The notes beneath the pieces are model-generated. The model had not been told where the DNA came from. It was given only the letters and a program-made list of their open reading frames with translations, and did no database searches. The translations under genes were made by a program, and so were the position numbers. Shown one piece after another: positions 21,821-33,305 of a stretch of DNA of 64,000 bases. This DNA is from Diphasiastrum complanatum (lineage: Eukaryota > Streptophyta > Lycopodiopsida > Lycopodiales > Lycopodiaceae), in contig CM055102.1 of assembly GCA_029204225.1 (NCBI GenBank), positions 50,250,426-50,314,425 of the forward strand. The letters are read 5' to 3'. Within the stretch, counting starts at the first letter, position 1; every line of letters begins with the position of its first letter.

Positions 21821-22850
21821 ATACAGGGAGTGTACACAGTACAACATCGCCGTTGAAGAGAGCTTCGGGAGAACTGTCTTCTGAGAGTTCGGGGTTTACA
21901 GCGGGTTGAAGACGGAAAGAGAAGCACTAGTGCACGGTTTCTAGTTTATAGAGGCTTGCTAAGCTCAGTAGAGGGATTATTAGCCTGTGCATAGCATCAG
22001 ACAGGGAAAAATTTGGTGAAAAATTGACAATTTTGAAGCCAGCTGAAAATTGAAACCGGGTTTGGGGTTACGATTTTTATACATAACTGATGATTTCTTC
22101 ACTGTTTGTGCACCATTTTGGATGCCGTAAGAATAGGAAGGAAGCTAATCACATTGTCAACTAGCCATGGAGAGATTTTGAAGTTTAAGTCTCCAAACAG
22201 TTAACCTAGCAGATTTGCGACAAAATGGTGAAAAAAGCCACTTTGTCAAGTTGAGCTAAAATCACCGTTTCTCCATGGAATTTCTTGACTGAACACTCTA
22301 CAGTCTTGGAATCAGTAGGGCGATCCTGCTCCAGGCCTAAGATCGTGCTCAAATTGATCCACAGGCAAATTAGATCAAGAAAATTTGCGTGTGGGGAGGC
22401 GCGGCCGCAGACAAGGAGGTCGCAGGCTATTCGCGCATGGAACCAGAGTGAGAGCATAGCGTCTGGAAGGCCATAGCGATTGTAGGAGCGTGGTTCAACG
22501 CCCAGATGCAGTTTGGACCTTTGGATGAGGTGTCAAATGCATCGAAGGTCCAGAACTTGTGATGGGAGAGAAACGTGGACCACAAGATTTGCTTCAGCCA
22601 TTGGATGGGCTTTGAACAGGGCCCTGAAGAAGTGAAGTGCATTTTGGCCTTCAACTTCATTAAAAATTTTCATAGTAAAAGTTGAGTTGGGTTTCTTCAC
22701 AAGTGAAGAGTGAAGTTTCTTCAAGGTGAAGAAACAGTTCAAAAACTAGAAAAGTCCCTATTTTTGGGTCCTTTGCCCGTTTTGACCCAAACGAAAGGCT
22801 ATAACCTCCAAACAAAGGGCACTCGGACTGTACCTGCAAGTATGGTCCAG
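21821..22850 (+). other. Leader of copia E with gag lost
   Basis: About 1 kb between the primer-binding site and the zinc knuckle. No gag domain can be read in any frame, so gag has been deleted or replaced. Open frames on the minus strand here have no recognisable features. Confidence 0.5.
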
Positions 22851-23110
22851 TAAAACTAAGAAGAAAGACAAGTGCTTCCATTGTGGTAAAAAGGGCCATT
22901 GGAAGACTGAATATCGCAAATTCCTGGCGGAACAAGACAAGGGGAAACCAAAACAAGCAGGTAACCTTGTCGATGAGGGTGAGATTGAAGACTCTAGCAT
23001 CTTCATCTCTGCATTGTCATCTAATCAAGATGATCAAGCATGGTATATTGACTCGGGAGCCACAAGACACATGACAGGTAACAAGAATTGGTTTGACCTT
23101 CCGAGTGATG
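22851..23110 (+). pseudogene. Zinc knuckle and protease remnant of copia E
   Basis: Reads CFHCGKKGHW with the last Cys of the CCHC replaced by Tyr (KTEYRK), then an acidic linker and the protease site AWYIDSGATRHMTG. The reading then jumps near 23100 into the linker before RT, so the protease end and the whole integrase are missing. Confidence 0.85.
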
Positions 23111-24178
23111 AACATGAGGATACATCTCAAGATACTACTACTCAACCTCAGGAAACAGGTTGGAGAGGTAGGGACAAACCTTTTGGTGCAAGAAGGATTG
23201 AAGTTGCATGTGACAAACGCAAGGAGAAGGATGTACCGTGAGATACATTTTCACCAGGAAGCCGATCACCTGACAGGAAGCTCCCTAAGTGGTTTGAGAG
23301 ATTGTTGGAGAGCCGCGACATAGATGACTTTCTACGATCATCTAACTAGGTAGAGCTACGAAGATCAACAAGAGAGAAGACACTACCTGAAAGGTATGAA
23401 GCAAATTATGCTCTCTTATCCAGCATTATTCAAAGCAAAGAACCTTCGACTTATGGTGAAGCGAAAGATGATGACATTTGGGTCAAGGCCATGGGAGAGG
23501 AGATGGAGTCAATTGCTAAACATAGCACATGGGACTTAGTAGAACCACCAGTTGGCAAGAAACCCATTGGTTGCAAATGGGTATACAGGACTAAGTACCA
23601 TGTAGATGGAAGTACAGCAAAGCACAAAGCAAGATTGGTGATCAAAGGGTACGCACAAAATAAAGACATTGACTATGAGGAGGCCTTTGCGCCGGTTTGT
23701 AAGTGGAATACTCTATGTCTACTTATTGCTTTAGCTTCACATTTTGGTTGGCCTTTGTATCAGATGGATGTGAAATCTGCTTTTCTAAATGGTGAGTTAG
23801 AAGAAGAAGTGTTCATGGATCAACCTGAAGGCTTTGTAGCGAAGGGACAGGAAAATAAAGTATGTCGCTTGAAGAAAGCGCTTTATGGTCTTAAACAAAC
23901 ACCACGTGCGTGGTATAGCAGGATTGATGCCTACTTTCATTCAAAGGGGATGTGTGAGAACACATTCTGATCCAAATCTATATGTCTTATGCTTTGATGG
24001 TATGGTTGCTTTGATTGCTCTTTATGTTGATGACTTGATTATTATGGGAAATAATCAAGAGATGATAGACATGATCAAGAAAGACCTCATGGAACAATTT
24101 GAGATGACAGATCTCAGCCTGATGCATTACTGCCTTGGAGTAGAAGTGTGGCAAAAAGGACATGAAGTGGGTTGAACA
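23111..24178 (+). pseudogene. Copia E linker and reverse transcriptase
   Basis: The 159-codon frame at 23491-23970 carries KWVYRTKYH, HKARLVIKGYAQ, YQMDVKSAFLNGELEEEV and YGLKQTPRAWY, the RT fingers and palm. A frameshift near 23960 leads to LYVDDLIIMG (the YVDD box, about 24025) and a stop at 24173. The family role is reverse transcription; this copy is inactive. Confidence 0.88.
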
Positions 24179-24972
24179 CAGGTGAAGTATATCAAAGAGT
24201 TGTTGCACAGGTTTAGGTTGCAGGATTGCAAACCAGTAAACACTCCTATTGAACCAGGTAAAAAGCTTTCTAAGCTTGATGAGTCACAGTCATTTGATGC
24301 TACGCTGTATAGACAGTTAGTAGGGAGCTTGATTTACCTTACCACGACTAGACCAGATATATGCTATGTTGTTGGCATTGTAAGTCAGTTTATGGCAGCA
24401 CCTACGGAAATGCATTGGAAGGCAGCTTAACGCATTTTGCGTTATGTGAAAAGCACTTTAGAATATGGCTTGATTTATAGGAAGCATGATGGTTTACCTG
24501 AGTTGTGTGGCTATGTGGATGCGGATTGGAAAGGTGACTATGATGATCGTAGATCCGCCACAGGGGATGTATTCCAGTTTTGTGGTAGTTGCTTTTCTTG
24601 GTCTAGTAAGAAGCAAAGTACAATTGCTCTTTCCACCACAGAAGCAGAGTATAAGGCAATTGTAGTGCAACACATGAAGCTATATGGTTGAGACAAATAT
24701 TGGAAGAAATTGGCATGAAGCAGAAAAATCCCACGACTTTACATAGCGACAGTCAGAGCGGCATTCAGCTAGCAAAGAATCCAGTGTTCCACGTGAGAAC
24801 TAAACACATTGAGATTCCATATCACTTTATATGTGAGAGACTGCTGAGTCGTGAAATTTATGTTGTTCATTGTAGCACAGAAGAATAACTAGCTGATATT
24901 TTCACTAAGCCACTTACTGGAGAAAAGTTTGATAAGTTAAGATCAAAGCTTTCTATACTTAAAGTTTGTTGA
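24179..24972 (+). pseudogene. Copia E RNase H
   Basis: Begins in the RT thumb (LVGSLIYLTTTRPDI) and continues to RNase H with GYVDADWKGD, LSTTEAEYKA, SDSQSGIQLA and TKHIEIPYHF. Breaks: TAA at 24428-24430, a frameshift near 24685 and a stop near 24886. The tail LADIFTKPL-like is followed by the polypurine tract AAGGGAGAG before the 3' LTR. Confidence 0.88.
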
Positions 24973-25026
24973 CTTTAAAGCTATGTATATGACTGTATAA
25001 AAAGTAGACTCTACTTTAAGGGAGAG

Positions 25027-25299
25027 AGTTAGAATTAAAGTAGAATCACTGTGTTACTTACTGTGGGTCCTATCAGTGGATAAGGATCAGTTGGCCTCGC
25101 CACGAGGCAAGTCAACAGGACACGCGTCCCGCCAATGGCAACTTGGGTCATGCATGTGTTGCCTGAGTGAACAACTATATGTATACTATAATTTCATTTT
25201 GAGAAATACAGTTGCTATGTGAGCTTGCTGTGGAGAGTGTTTTCTGTCTGTGTTACTGTCTCGCATGATCTGTGTCCCTATGCAAAGCAAATTCTAAGT
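25027..25299 (+). repeat. 3' LTR of copia E
   Basis: 273 bp, AGTTAGAATT...ATTCTAAGT, preceded by the polypurine tract AAGGGAGAG and followed by the flank CGAAT. It contains a 28-bp stretch missing from the 5' LTR. Confidence 0.85.
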
Positions 25300-25750
25300 C
25301 GAATGACATCACTTTATAGGCATAAGTTCCCCATTCTGTGGCAAATGTTGTCTTGTGCTGGTCCTGGGGGGCTATTTTCACCTGGTTGTAGCCACTATAG
25401 CCATCCAAAAAACTGTAGGCTTCGTCGCCAGCTACTCTATCGAGGACACTTTCCGTAAATGGTAAAGGAAAATGGTCCTTTTTGGTGACTACATTAAGCG
25501 CCTTCAGGTTCACACAGATACACATTTTGCCATTCTTCTTGGGTACTATAACTATTGGCAATACCCATTCCATATGCTCGATTTTGTAAATGAAATCTGC
25601 ATCCATAAGTTTCTACAACTCTTACTTGATCAGTTTTGTATAATTTGGGTTGCAGCGGTAGTAACGGCTTACCTTGGGGACCGCTCCGTCCACCAAAGGT
25701 ATGGTGTGTTGGACTACTGTTGGCAGAATGCCCTTAGGATCACTATAGCG
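25300..25750 (-). pseudogene. Gypsy C reverse transcriptase, N-terminal part
   Basis: Reads VIVPKKNGKMCICVNLKAL, FPLPFTESVLDRV, FLDGYSGYNQVKIA (the first RT Asp, in a GYSGYNQ context) and TTFATEWGTYAYKVM, ending at copia E. An in-frame stop lies just upstream of 25606. Element H shows the same region uninterrupted by E. Confidence 0.88.
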
Positions 25751-26776
25751 TCAGGCAAAACAGTCTTTATATTCCACCAACAAGGACCGTAGTCTCTTGA
25801 ACTGCGTGGGTGTTAACTGCTCTCCCACATGCACTATCCTTTCTTCTTCTCCTAGTTCTGCAAGATTCATCGGTTGTATTTGCACAGGTCCCTTGAAGAC
25901 TTGTTCTGCTAGTGCCTGACTTTGATCAGGTTCTCGTTGGGCTTGCGGCATCATGATTACCACGTCATCCAATGTATAATTCTTGAAAGTATCAGGCATC
26001 TCATGAACTGGAGCTCGTCGAGATTCCTCTTTTAGCATATTGATCTTGGCCCGACTAGTCATTTTTTTATTTTCTGTCACCTGTGTAGAAGATGACACTG
26101 TATCTGAGTCCAACTTGATTGACTTCAAGAAATCCAACACCTTATTTTTGTTCTTTTTTCTCAATTTGGTGGGTTCATCCTTGTTGTCTTTCTTTGGGAC
26201 TACTGTGACATTCGCCTCATGGTTGTGAATATCAACGTCTACTGTAGCTATTGCCTCTTCGAGTAGGTCACTCCATCGGATCACCTGGTTGTAGCATTGC
26301 TTCAACTGATTCTTCTTATTCGCAGGTGCCTTGGGTGGTTCGATCCTTGAGACTTTCGCCATAACAGACCTTTGTGGTGGTTGAGCTGGTACCTTCTTGG
26401 TTCCGTAAAGATTTTGGTGTAGGACTTGTTCATCATTCAGCTCAATCTCCTTATTATAAGCTAGAGCATGTTGCCACGCGACTAGATCATCGTCCACTGG
26501 GTTCTCAATTGGCTCCGTTGACAGCCATGCTACGTTTATCATATTCACCCCAAATGTGATTGGTGTGTCCATAGTGTAACATTTGGATGAAGATGTACTC
26601 AGTTCTGGATCTGATTCATATTGACATGTCTGGCAGTCAATAGTTGCTAATGCATCCGTCCATCTCATGACATCCGTCTCTGAATGATAGTGACCTCCCT
26701 TGGCTGGCCTTGGGTGGTCAATCGTATGATCTGTTGTGGATGATCCATCATCAGCTTTGGGTGCAATAGGTTTCAT
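25751..26776 (-). pseudogene. Gypsy C linker between protease and RT
   Basis: A 341-codon open stretch rich in charged and polar residues, without a recognisable enzyme motif. It includes repeated Lys-rich runs (KLRKKNKNKV) and ends in GEQLTPTQFKRLRSLLVEYKDCFA, the usual entry into gypsy RT. Element H has the same linker broken into several pieces. The long open frame suggests it was part of the polyprotein until recently. Confidence 0.7.
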
Positions 26777-26806
26777 CGCCCATGTGGTTGGATTTACCTT
26801 TACAGC

Positions 26807-27690
26807 TTATTCTCTATTCTCGTAGGTGAGTTTCCCTGTACCCCAGTTGTGTACTACTTGCACAGCCCTCAACCATGGTCTTCCTTGTAAAATACGGTAT
26901 GCAGATGGAGATTTAGGTATATCCATGACGATAAAAGTAATCACATACTGCATGCCTACTATCTTTACGGGAATATCAGCAACTACACCTTTTGGTTTCA
27001 CATGGGATTGATCTGCTAGCTGGATGGCGAATCTAGTTAGCTTCAATCTTTGTAGTCCTCATTTTTTGTACAAAGTAGTGGAGATCATATTGACACCCAA
27101 TCTTCCATCTACCATTGCCGCCTCGTCCTCGTATCTCTTGTGTTTGATTGGCAAAGTGATGTTGTGTTCCTCACTCTCCCATGCTGCTCGATGTGGAGGA
27201 CGTTACTTGTTTCATCATAGCCCGCACAATATATGGGCTCAGGCGCTACTGGCTCCTCATCCACTTTGGCCCATTCAGCTAAAAGGCTTTTCGCTTGTGG
27301 TGCAATTCGCAGTAGTTCTCTGAGGGGTAAACTAACGTGGCTTGACAACAAGAGTATGAGCCTTTCAATGCGTGGTTCCTCAGGCTCCACCATGTAAAAA
27401 GGTGGTTCATGTTGGTGCAACCGATCATTCTAATCAGTGTGTAGTGGTGAGCCCGTTTGTGTTTCCTGTTCGATGTTGACTGGAGGTTCTATGGGAATGT
27501 TTTGTTCTTGTTTTTTTTTCTTCTCTTGTGCTTTTTGTACCCAGTGTCTTATTTTCTGGTACTGTCTTCTCTCTTCCCTCACATTTGGATATGGCGCTGA
27601 AGTTGAGGGTTGGTCGTCAGTGACCGATGGTGGTGGTGAGGGAGCCACTTCCTTCCTCTTCTGTGCTCGCGTAACAGCTAACACAGGAGT
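26807..27690 (-). pseudogene. Gypsy C protease region
   Basis: Three minus-strand frames cover an N-terminal Pro/Ser/Lys-rich piece (27684-27430), a middle (27420-27109) with LLSSHVSLPLRELLRIAPQA, and the protease with MVDGRLGVNMIS, where the active-site D-S/T-G is now DGR, followed by the flap and ILQGRPWL (26880s). Element H has DGGSGVN at the same place. Frame changes near 27425, 27110 and 27050 disable it. The usual role is polyprotein cleavage. Confidence 0.75.
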
Positions 27691-27846
27691 GTGGTCGTGT
27701 CAACCTTTCGATGGCATCCCCACTAGAACTGCTGATTGCTATATGGCAATGAGGTTAAGAGGTGCACTTGTTCCAAGTTTAAATAGACAATTCTTGAAAC
27801 AGTGTCCATAACCGCAATCCCGGCAGGAGGTTGTATATTGTCCTTT

Positions 27847-28455
27847 TTAGGGACATTCTGCAATTCTGTGTCTCTCACCGCACCCGTAGTAGCCGTAATT
27901 TCCTCCACCTTGACGTTGAGTTTGAGCTACATAGGCCGAAACATATTCATTTATGGCAGGATCCATAAATGGTTCATCTGGTCCGTACCATTGCTGCTGC
28001 TCATATTGAGGTGGCATTTGCATTTCTTGTTCTGTTGTTGTCACATTTACATGGGCCACTTGTTGATTGGCTGGCCCTGGTGGAGCAAGTAAGGCCATGC
28101 ATTGTGGTTGATTGGGTGCGCCGTACCTTGGTGCCACGCTAGGTGCCCCTTGATGATAAGGATAAGAAGTCTGATAAGGACTTATCTTCTGTTGAACAAC
28201 CCTGGGGTTAAACAGGCCAAATGCCGTCTCGTGCGATGTTGCATTGCACAGATGGTAGAATCTATGTGTCAGTCTCAGATTTTGCTTTAGGACTGGACAC
28301 TCCTTCGTTGTATGGTTTTGCGTGCATACTAAACACCATACATTTTCTCGTCGAGGATATTGTAGCTGGATTGGTTTCGGTTGATGTGGAGTTACTGCTA
28401 CAGTTCGTTGTAAGGCCTTCAGTTTTTGGTCAAACTGCGTCATAAATTGCTCCAT
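27847..28455 (-). pseudogene. Zinc-knuckle part of gypsy C gag
   Basis: In the same frame as the gag capsid region but after a single stop (28461-28459). It contains WCLVCTQNHTTKECP (C-x2-C-x3-H-x4-C) near the start, a Gln/Pro-rich middle, and a second partial knuckle GCGERHRIAECP at the end. The knuckles would bind element RNA. Confidence 0.75.
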
Positions 28456-28458
28456 TTG

Positions 28459-29226
28459 CTATTTGTGTAATTTTGTCATTTGCTCTAACAGCAGTTCTAT
28501 GGATCGAGCTGATGCATTTGATGATGATGATGCGATCAAGGGAGTAGGAGTGTGGGTGGAAGGATATTCGTCGTCAGATCCCTCATCCTCTTCCCTGATG
28601 GCAATTTTCATAGCTTCTTGCAAATTAGCATACTGCTCCCATCGTTTCAGTTCTCTTCTGATGCTTCGTGGTAATCCAGCTAGCAACCACATGATCACCG
28701 CATGATCAGGAGTCAGGGCTGCACTGCACTCGGATCGTAGATGTTTGACCCGTTCAATATAGTCCCAGACCCTTTCTCGTTGTCCCATCTTGACTTTGCT
28801 CAGCAGGAGAAACGGGTCTTCCAAGAACTTCCTTGTCTTAAAGTGCGTAATGAGAGCCGCTTTAATTGCTTTCCAGGTGGATTTCTCTTCCTCTGACAGG
28901 TTGAAAAACCAATTCCGAGCCACTGCAAGTAAGGACATAGGGAATATCATCAGCTTCTCTGCAGGTGTCCGTTCGCCGTAGATTTCAGAAGCTTGCTCGT
29001 AGATCTGGAGAAATCGGATGGGATCTGATGATCCGTCATATTTTGGTCTCTCCATCCGTGGTGCTCTCCGAACTGCATGCAAGGGTGCGACAGATACGGG
29101 TTGGCCCATTGGATCCATTGGTGCTGGTTCCAGTTCTGCCTCTTGTTGCACAGTTGCTAATCTGGGAAGGTGTGGTGCCTGATTTGCTATCCTTCGTGCT
29201 ACTGATCGTCCCAATCTCAGATTCAT
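28459..29226 (-). pseudogene. Gag capsid region of gypsy C
   Basis: A 255-codon open frame with the Retrotrans_gag pattern: a PKYDGSSDPIRFLQIYEQ entry, AEKLMIFPMSLLAVARNWFFNL, WKAIKAALITHFK and RVWDYIERVKHLRSEC. It ends at a single stop followed in the same frame by the zinc knuckle part. ATG at 29226 is the first in the frame. The capsid region itself looks intact. Confidence 0.85.
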
Positions 29227-30515
29227 CTGATGGTGGGTTCCAAAGTGATTGGATCTTGCTTATACAGTAGGATGCAGTCTGGATCTTCAAGGATTTGATC
29301 GATGTGATCGGCCGAAATGAATTTTAGGCCTTTTACGGTGGTTTTTCCTTGATAACTTTTTACTCCTTGCACTGATTGACCTGAGATTTTGACAGTAGCT
29401 GGATCTGATACAAATCTTTCCACTGATCTGGTCTACGAGGGTTATCTTGTGCGAGGGTTGGCTGTGCAAGGTTCTTTAGCTGTTTTGTAGGTAAAAAACT
29501 TGATATCTTTCAGATCTCTGGGAAGTAACTCTCGCAAGCTTCATAGTAGCTGAATCTAGGTCAGATCTCACTATAGAATTCTATGCAAGAGTTAAATCTC
29601 GCAAGAAGTGAGAATTTCACTATTTGCGAGGGTTCAAAAGCACTTTTTGTGCTTGATCTTCACCAGATCTTTATACTAACTCTCGCAGGCTTCATCATTG
29701 ATGTAATTTGACATTCTAAATCGATTGAGAGGGTCTGCGAGAGTTCTCACTGAAAGGATTTGCTGGATCTTCACTTTTTAGTGATTTTTTAGCACTTAAA
29801 TCCAATTTTTTGCTCACTGGAATCAAAATAACTCTCGCAAGCTCTTTTGTGTCCTGGTCTTACTGAGATGGAACTTCAGAATCCTTTGCAAGAGCTCTTG
29901 ACCACTGGAACTGAAAATTTCACTGTCTGCAAGGGTTCACTGGTACTTTTCCGTCTTTTTTTTTCACTAGGAAATCTCACACAGGAACTTAATCATCAAA
30001 CTAACTCTCACAAACTTATCTGTGTCCTGGTCTCACTGAGATGGAACTTCAGAGGGCTCTGCGAGAGTTCTTATGAAGATTTGAATTTTTTTTGGATTAT
30101 TCAAGTGTTTTTTGTATTTTTTATGATTTTTCTTTGAGTTTTACAATCTGCTTGGAACTAACTCTCGCAGGCTTCTATGCAGGTCTGGGACAATACCTTG
30201 GAGTTGCTGCCAGTCATGCAAGGGTTAATTCCCACTAGTTCTGGAGATATAGAAATCTGATGAGCTCTTTTTCCCTCCAAAATGCAGATTGGTGTGTTTT
30301 TTGAGTTTTTTGGATGATTGATTTGGGTTTCGAGCCCTTAAAGGTTGTTTAGGACCTCCTCTACCCTCTCACACCTCCTCCACTAGCTGTGAACAATCCA
30401 AACACAAAAAAATATAGAAAACTAACTCTAAACTCCCAAAAATCTACCTAAACTACTCTAAAAAGCAAGAAAATAGCTAAAATACAACTAAACTAGTTAG
30501 TGGAAGCCTATCCTA
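29227..30515 (-). repeat. Leader of gypsy C with iterated CTCGCAAG motifs and tandem units
   Basis: Between the primer-binding site and gag, the motif AACTCTCGCAAG or its complement recurs about a dozen times (29450-30225) with variants. Two longer units (about 29850 and 30026) share TGTCCTGGTC...ACTGAGATGGAACTTCAG about 175 bp apart. No ORF is supported. It is a long untranslated leader. Confidence 0.65.
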
Positions 30516-30528
30516 GGCAACGGCGCCA
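30516..30528 (-). promoter_or_regulatory. Primer-binding site of gypsy C
   Basis: The minus strand reads TGGCGCCGTTGCC one base inside the LTR, the primer-site type common in plant Tat/Athila gypsy elements (commonly assigned to tRNA-Asp; I did not check the tRNA). Confidence 0.85.
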
Positions 30529-30529
30529 C

Positions 30530-31345
30530 TGTGGGGTCAAAGATCTCTCGTGGTATAGCCCTTCCGCCTGTCAACAAAGGTTAGATCACTAGATAGGTGC
30601 CTAACTATGCATAGATGCTACTTTTAGTTAATTCCTACTTTCTCCCTTAACTCTACTCACCACTATACACCTCTTTAACTCTACTCCTCTATACTAACAT
30701 TCATCATAGTTTGGTTGAAGGAAAGGAATGGAGAAGAAGAGATTGAGAAGAGAAGATAAAGAGAGAGAAAGAGAGTGAGGGTGGAGGTTAGCTCAAATGC
30801 TCCTTATGCTTGCTAATGGAAAAACATTCACTATTGGCAAACAATAAACATGGAAATAGAAAGCAAGAGAAAACACAACCAAGAGCATTAGCAAGTAGTG
30901 AATAGCAAATGAGGATGCTTCTCTTCCAAAAATGGTAGAGTTTTCTCCTTTTCATTAAGCATGAAAATAGTGTACAAATGGTGCCTTTTTATAAAATGGG
31001 GAAGGCCCTTGACCCTCAATCTTATTGGCTAACATTCACAATGATCCTAACCATTCATCTTGGACCCAACTTGATCCAAGGTTCCACAAAAAGTACATTA
31101 GAAATCACAAGATTCATGTGAGTCCCAATTTGGACCAACTCTAAAAAGTGATCTTTAAGTTTAAAAATGACATTGGGCCTCTAGTTTTATTTCAATTACA
31201 AGGCCCAAGTCAAGTTTATTTTATTTATAACTTCAATTGCGTGCTCATTGGGCCATGGGCTTATACACACATGATGCCATGCCCTCGCAACACATTTTAT
31301 TGGAGGATTTTATTTATTTACAGTTTGTTGGGAATACCCCCAACA
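30530..31345 (-). repeat. 5' LTR of gypsy C
   Basis: 816 bp. On the minus strand it starts TGTTGGGGGTATTCCC and ends GACCCCACA. The outer end abuts copia RNase H sequence (AGAACTAAACACATTGAG), so C inserted into copia I. The matching 3' LTR and target duplication are absent from the window. Confidence 0.75.
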
Positions 31346-31850
31346 AGAACTAAACACATTGAGATTCAGTATCACTTTATACGTGAGAGGCTGCTAAGTT
31401 GTGAAATTCATGTTGTTCATCGTAGCACAGATGAACAACTAGCTGATATTTTCACTAAGCCACTTGTTGGAGAAAAGTTTGATAAGTTTAGATCAAAGCT
31501 TTCTGTTCTTAAAGTTTGTTGACTTTAAAGCTATGTATAAGACTGTATATAAAGTAGACTCTACTTTAAGGGAGAGAGTTAGAATTAAAGTAGAATAACT
31601 TTGCTACTGTACTGTGGGTCCTATCAGTCGATAAGGATCAGTTGGCCTCGCCATGAGGCAAGTCGATGGGACACGCGTCCCGCCAACGGCAACCTGGGTC
31701 ATGCATGGGTTGCTTGAGTGAACAACTATATGTACAGTGTAATCTCGTTTTGAGAAATACAGTTGCTATGTGAGCTTGTTGTAGAGAGTGTTTTTTGTCT
31801 GTGTTACTGTGTAGCATGATCTGTGTTCCTGTGCAAAGCAGATTCTAAGT
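31346..31850 (+). mobile_element. 3' end of copia I (same family as E)
   Basis: Starts inside RNase H (TKHIEIQYHFIRERL), continues in an open frame to LADIFTKPLVGEKFDKF and a stop at 31520, then the tract AAGGGAGAG and a 274-bp 3' LTR (31577-31850; AGTTAGAATT...ATTCTAAGT). Very similar to the end of copia E. Everything upstream was separated by the insertion of gypsy C. Confidence 0.88.
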
Positions 31851-32410
31851 CAAGGAAATTCGTGCAAGAGAGAAGAGGGCTCTACAACTGCTTCAAGAAA
31901 CAAGCAAATGGGACTTTGACACATGTAACAGGGCTTCATAGACCAATGGAATGCTGCCAAATAGTTTTGTCAGTTAGAAACAAAGTTTTGATGGAGATAT
32001 CTACAAAGTGCCTTCAGAGATGGTGCCAAATGTTTGTAGACAGCCACAACAGTGTGCAAGAGGGAAGAGGCACTTCAAACTATCTAAAGAAAGAAAGCAA
32101 ATGGCCATTTGCCATGTGGAGCAGGACTTTCATAAGCCAATAGCATACTGTTGGAAATGCGCTAGAAATGCGCTGGCTTCTGCGTTCACTGCCCATAGAA
32201 ATCATTTACAAACTGCCTCTAGAACTGCCACTTGAGATGAAAGGTGCGATGGCTACCAGAGATCGTTGACCTGTGTAAGGAGAGAGAGAGAAAAAGCGCG
32301 AAGGTGGGCAGGCTGCAAACTGCCCAAAAACTAGCTGTAGGATGTTGCTGGCTGAAGGTGCGATGGTGGCTTCTTCGTTGCCCTAGCAGTATAAAGTCAA
32401 AAACTTAAAT
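31851..32410. repeat. Unassigned spacer with a diverged duplicated unit
   Basis: Two related units start near 31865 and 32053 (GTGCAAGAG(A/G)GAAGAGG, then a Lys-rich-coding stretch ending AAGCAAATGG). A GA-rich patch lies near 32280. No gene supported. Confidence 0.4.
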
Positions 32411-32423
32411 TAATGTCGAAACC

Positions 32424-33275
32424 ATGCCACCACATGCTCCCTCAACACCACCATTGGTCATTGATGACCATCCCTCAACTTCAGTGCCATATCCGAATGT
32501 GAGGACAGAAAGAAGACAATACCAGAAAATAAGACACTGGGTACAGAAAGCACAAGCGGAGGAAAAAGAGCAAGAAAGAGATAATACTACAGAACCTCCA
32601 GTTGGCGTCGAACGGGAACTGCAAATAAGCTCACCACTGTGCACTGATCAGAATGATCAGTTTCACGAACATGAACCACCTTTTCACATGGTGGAGTCCG
32701 AGGAATCACGCACTGAAAGGCTCACACTTTTACTGTCAAGTCATGTTAGTTTACCACTCGGAGAACTACTGCGGATTGCACCACAAGCGAAAAGCCTTCT
32801 AGCTGAATGGGCCAAAGTGAATGAGGATCCAATAGCACCTGAGCCCATATATTGTAAGAGCTATGAAAAAACTAGTAACGTCCTCCACATCGGAGCAACA
32901 TGGGAAAGTGCTGAACACAACATCACTTTGCCAATCAAATGCAAGAGATACAAGGACGAGGCGACAATGGTAGATGGAGGATCGGGTGTCAATTTGATCT
33001 CCACTACTTTGTACAAAAAATGAGGTCTACAAGGATTGAAGCCATCAAGATTTGCCATCAAACTAGCAGATCAATCTTGTGTGAAACCAAAAGGTGTGGT
33101 TGTTGATATCCTTGTAAAGATAGCAGACATGTAGTTTGTGATTACTTTTGTAGTCATGGATATACCTAAATCTCCATCTACATACCGTGTTTTACTGGGA
33201 AGACCATGGGTGAGGACTGCGCAAGTAGTACACAACTGGGGTACAGGGAAACTCACCTTCGAGAATAGAGAATAG
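32424..33275 (+). pseudogene. Protease region of gypsy H
   Basis: The 199-codon frame (32424-33023) covers the polar N-terminal piece, LLSSHVSLPLGELLRIAPQA, and the protease site TMVDGGSGVNLIST. A TGA at 33021-33023 and a TAG near 33132 interrupt the remainder, which continues to GRPWVRT and the tail near 33275. The motif DGGSG differs from the usual D-S/T-G. Confidence 0.75.
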
Positions 33276-33305
33276 GCTGTAAAGGTAAATCCAACCACAT
33301 GGGCG

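Larger units (their letters stand above)
21563..25299 (+). mobile_element. Defective copia element E nested in gypsy C RT
   Basis: Length 3737 bp. The LTRs are short (21563-21807, 245 bp; 25027-25299, 273 bp). The 5' copy lacks about 28 bp in its middle. The flanks are TGAAT (21558-21562) and CGAAT (25300-25304), a duplication with one mismatch. LTR ends read AGTTAGAAT...ATTCTAAGT rather than TG...CA. Most of gag and all of integrase are deleted, and RT/RNase H carry frameshifts and stops. Confidence 0.88.
12991..31345 (-). mobile_element. Ty3/gypsy element C (minus), carrying nested copia D and E
   Basis: Order on the minus strand: 5' LTR (31345-30530), primer-binding site, leader, gag, zinc knuckles, protease, linker, RT, RNase H, integrase, 3' untranslated sequence to about 12990. 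Copia E (21563-25299) interrupts RT and copia D (13895-20039) interrupts integrase. No chromodomain follows the integrase GPY-like module. The primer-binding site starts TGGCGCCGTTGCC. Both traits fit the non-chromovirus (Tat/Athila) side of plant gypsy elements. The 3' LTR is not present. The 5' LTR sits inside RNase H of copia I. Without insertions the coding span is about 6 kb. Confidence 0.85.

Noticed and set aside
26784-29270. Plus-strand ORFs opposite gypsy C coding sequence (for example 27437-27811, 28102-28445)
   Set aside because: They are antisense shadows of gag and protease frames, without motifs of their own.
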